A DNA stretch of 7,136 nt. Origin: SIG636 sp045604285 (GTDB taxonomy: Bacteria > Bacillota > Clostridia > Oscillospirales > CAG-382). Below are positions 6,636-7,136 of this stretch, one piece after another. The stretch is from assembly GCA_045604285.1 (NCBI GenBank), contig JAZUNS010000056.1, positions 1 through 7,136 on the forward strand. The letters run 5' to 3'. The position numbers and the translations under genes were made by a program. Under the pieces are notes generated by a model. It had not been told where the DNA came from. It saw nothing but the letters and a program-made list of their open reading frames with translations, and searched no databases. Position 1 is the first letter of the stretch, and every line of letters starts with the position of its first letter.

Positions 6636-6645
6636 TTTAATGTTT

Positions 6646-7136
6646 ATGGATTCCAATGTAAGACCCGAAAGTATGGAACGTATTACCACCAAGGCGTTGG
6701 CTGACGCTTTTATTGAAGAACAAATTGCCGCTGTGCGCAAGCAGGTTGGCAGCAAAAAGGTTCTGTTGGCTTTGTCCGGCGGTGTGGATTCCTCCGTCGT
6801 TGCCGCTTTGCTTATAAAGGCTATAGGCAAGCAGCTTATTTGCGTACACGTTAACCACGGCCTTATGCGTAAGGGCGAGAGTGAAGCGGTTATAGAAATG
6901 TTCGGTAAAGAGCTGGACGCAAACCTTATATACGTTGACGCTACCGACCGTTTTCTTGACCTGCTTGCAGGTGTAAGCGACCCCGAAACCAAAAGAAAGA
7001 TAATAGGTGCCGAGTTTATCAACGTTTTTGCCGATGAAGCGCGCAAGCTGGAGGGTGTTTCCTTCTTGGCGCAGGGTACCATCTATCCCGATATTTTGGA
7101 AAGCTTTAAGCAAGCCGAAGGCAAAAAGGCCGTCAA
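6646..7136 (+). CDS. guaA: GMP synthase ATP-pyrophosphatase subunit, no glutaminase domain (3' partial)
   Basis: 163 codons are visible before the right edge; the frame stays open. The protein matches the ATP-pyrophosphatase domain of GMP synthase, which adenylates XMP and aminates it to GMP in the last step of guanine nucleotide synthesis in the cytoplasm. The PP-loop SGGVDSS is at 44-50. HVNHGL, DPETKRKIIG (112-121) and AQGTIYPD (142-149) are further GuaA landmarks. In ordinary bacterial GuaA (about 510-525 residues) the PP-loop lies more than 200 residues in, after a class I glutaminase domain. Here it begins at 44, directly behind a ribosome binding site and consensus promoter, so the glutaminase domain is genuinely absent from this gene. 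The ammonia donor would have to be a separate glutaminase subunit, as in archaea, or free ammonia. The C-terminal dimerisation domain is beyond the window. The in-frame ATG at 6640 is an alternative start. Confidence 0.93.
   Translation, partial: MDSNVRPESMERITTKALADAFIEEQIAAVRKQVGSKKVLLALSGGVDSSVVAALLIKAIGKQLICVHVNHGLMRKGESEAVIEMFGKELDANLIYVDATDRFLDLLAGVSDPETKRKIIGAEFINVFADEARKLEGVSFLAQGTIYPDILESFKQAEGKKAV

Noticed and set aside
6520..6645. Purine riboswitch or T-box leader before the GMP synthase gene
   Set aside because: The promoter ends at 6609, leaving a leader of about 30 bases, too short for either element, and no matching core is seen.

Overview
The window looks like a chromosomal stretch from an anaerobic Clostridia-type Firmicute, probably gut-associated and uncultured. 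The reasons are strong GGAGG ribosome binding sites, consensus TTGACA/TATAAT promoters, a BlaI/BlaR1-type regulatory pair, a type I dockerin, BspA-like leucine-rich repeats, a GerMN domain and a Firmicute-like GuaA ATP-pyrophosphatase. This is inference from gene content; no taxonomic marker gene is present.

Layout, all on the + strand. (1) Bases 1-2499 hold the 3' part of a large, probably secreted modular protein. It reads from a glycine-rich low-complexity region through a C-type-lectin-like domain, GLUG-like repeats, Ig-like segments and a Cys/His-rich module to a C-terminal type I dockerin. A strong intrinsic terminator follows at 2511-2542. (2) A two-gene operon occupies 2559-6519. Its promoter carries two palindromes sharing the same half-site. 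The first gene is a BlaI/MecI-family repressor. The second is a 1172-residue M56 (BlaR1-type) membrane metalloprotease in which the usual penicillin-binding sensor is replaced by a discoidin-like domain, about 16 BspA-type leucine-rich repeats and a GerMN domain. (3) After a short gap with a perfect consensus promoter, a gene for the ATP-pyrophosphatase part of GMP synthase begins at about 6646 and runs off the right edge. It has no glutaminase domain in front of it.

Working model, by analogy with BlaI/BlaR1: the repressor sits on the twin palindromes and silences its own operon. The ectodomain of the membrane partner senses an unknown extracellular ligand or cell-envelope state, and the cytoplasmic zinc protease then inactivates the repressor. 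The unusual ectodomain is the most interesting item here, because it suggests a signal other than a beta-lactam. The dockerin protein and the GMP synthase gene appear to be separate transcription units with no evident functional link, except that a 12-base copy of one operator arm overlaps the GMP synthase ribosome binding site.
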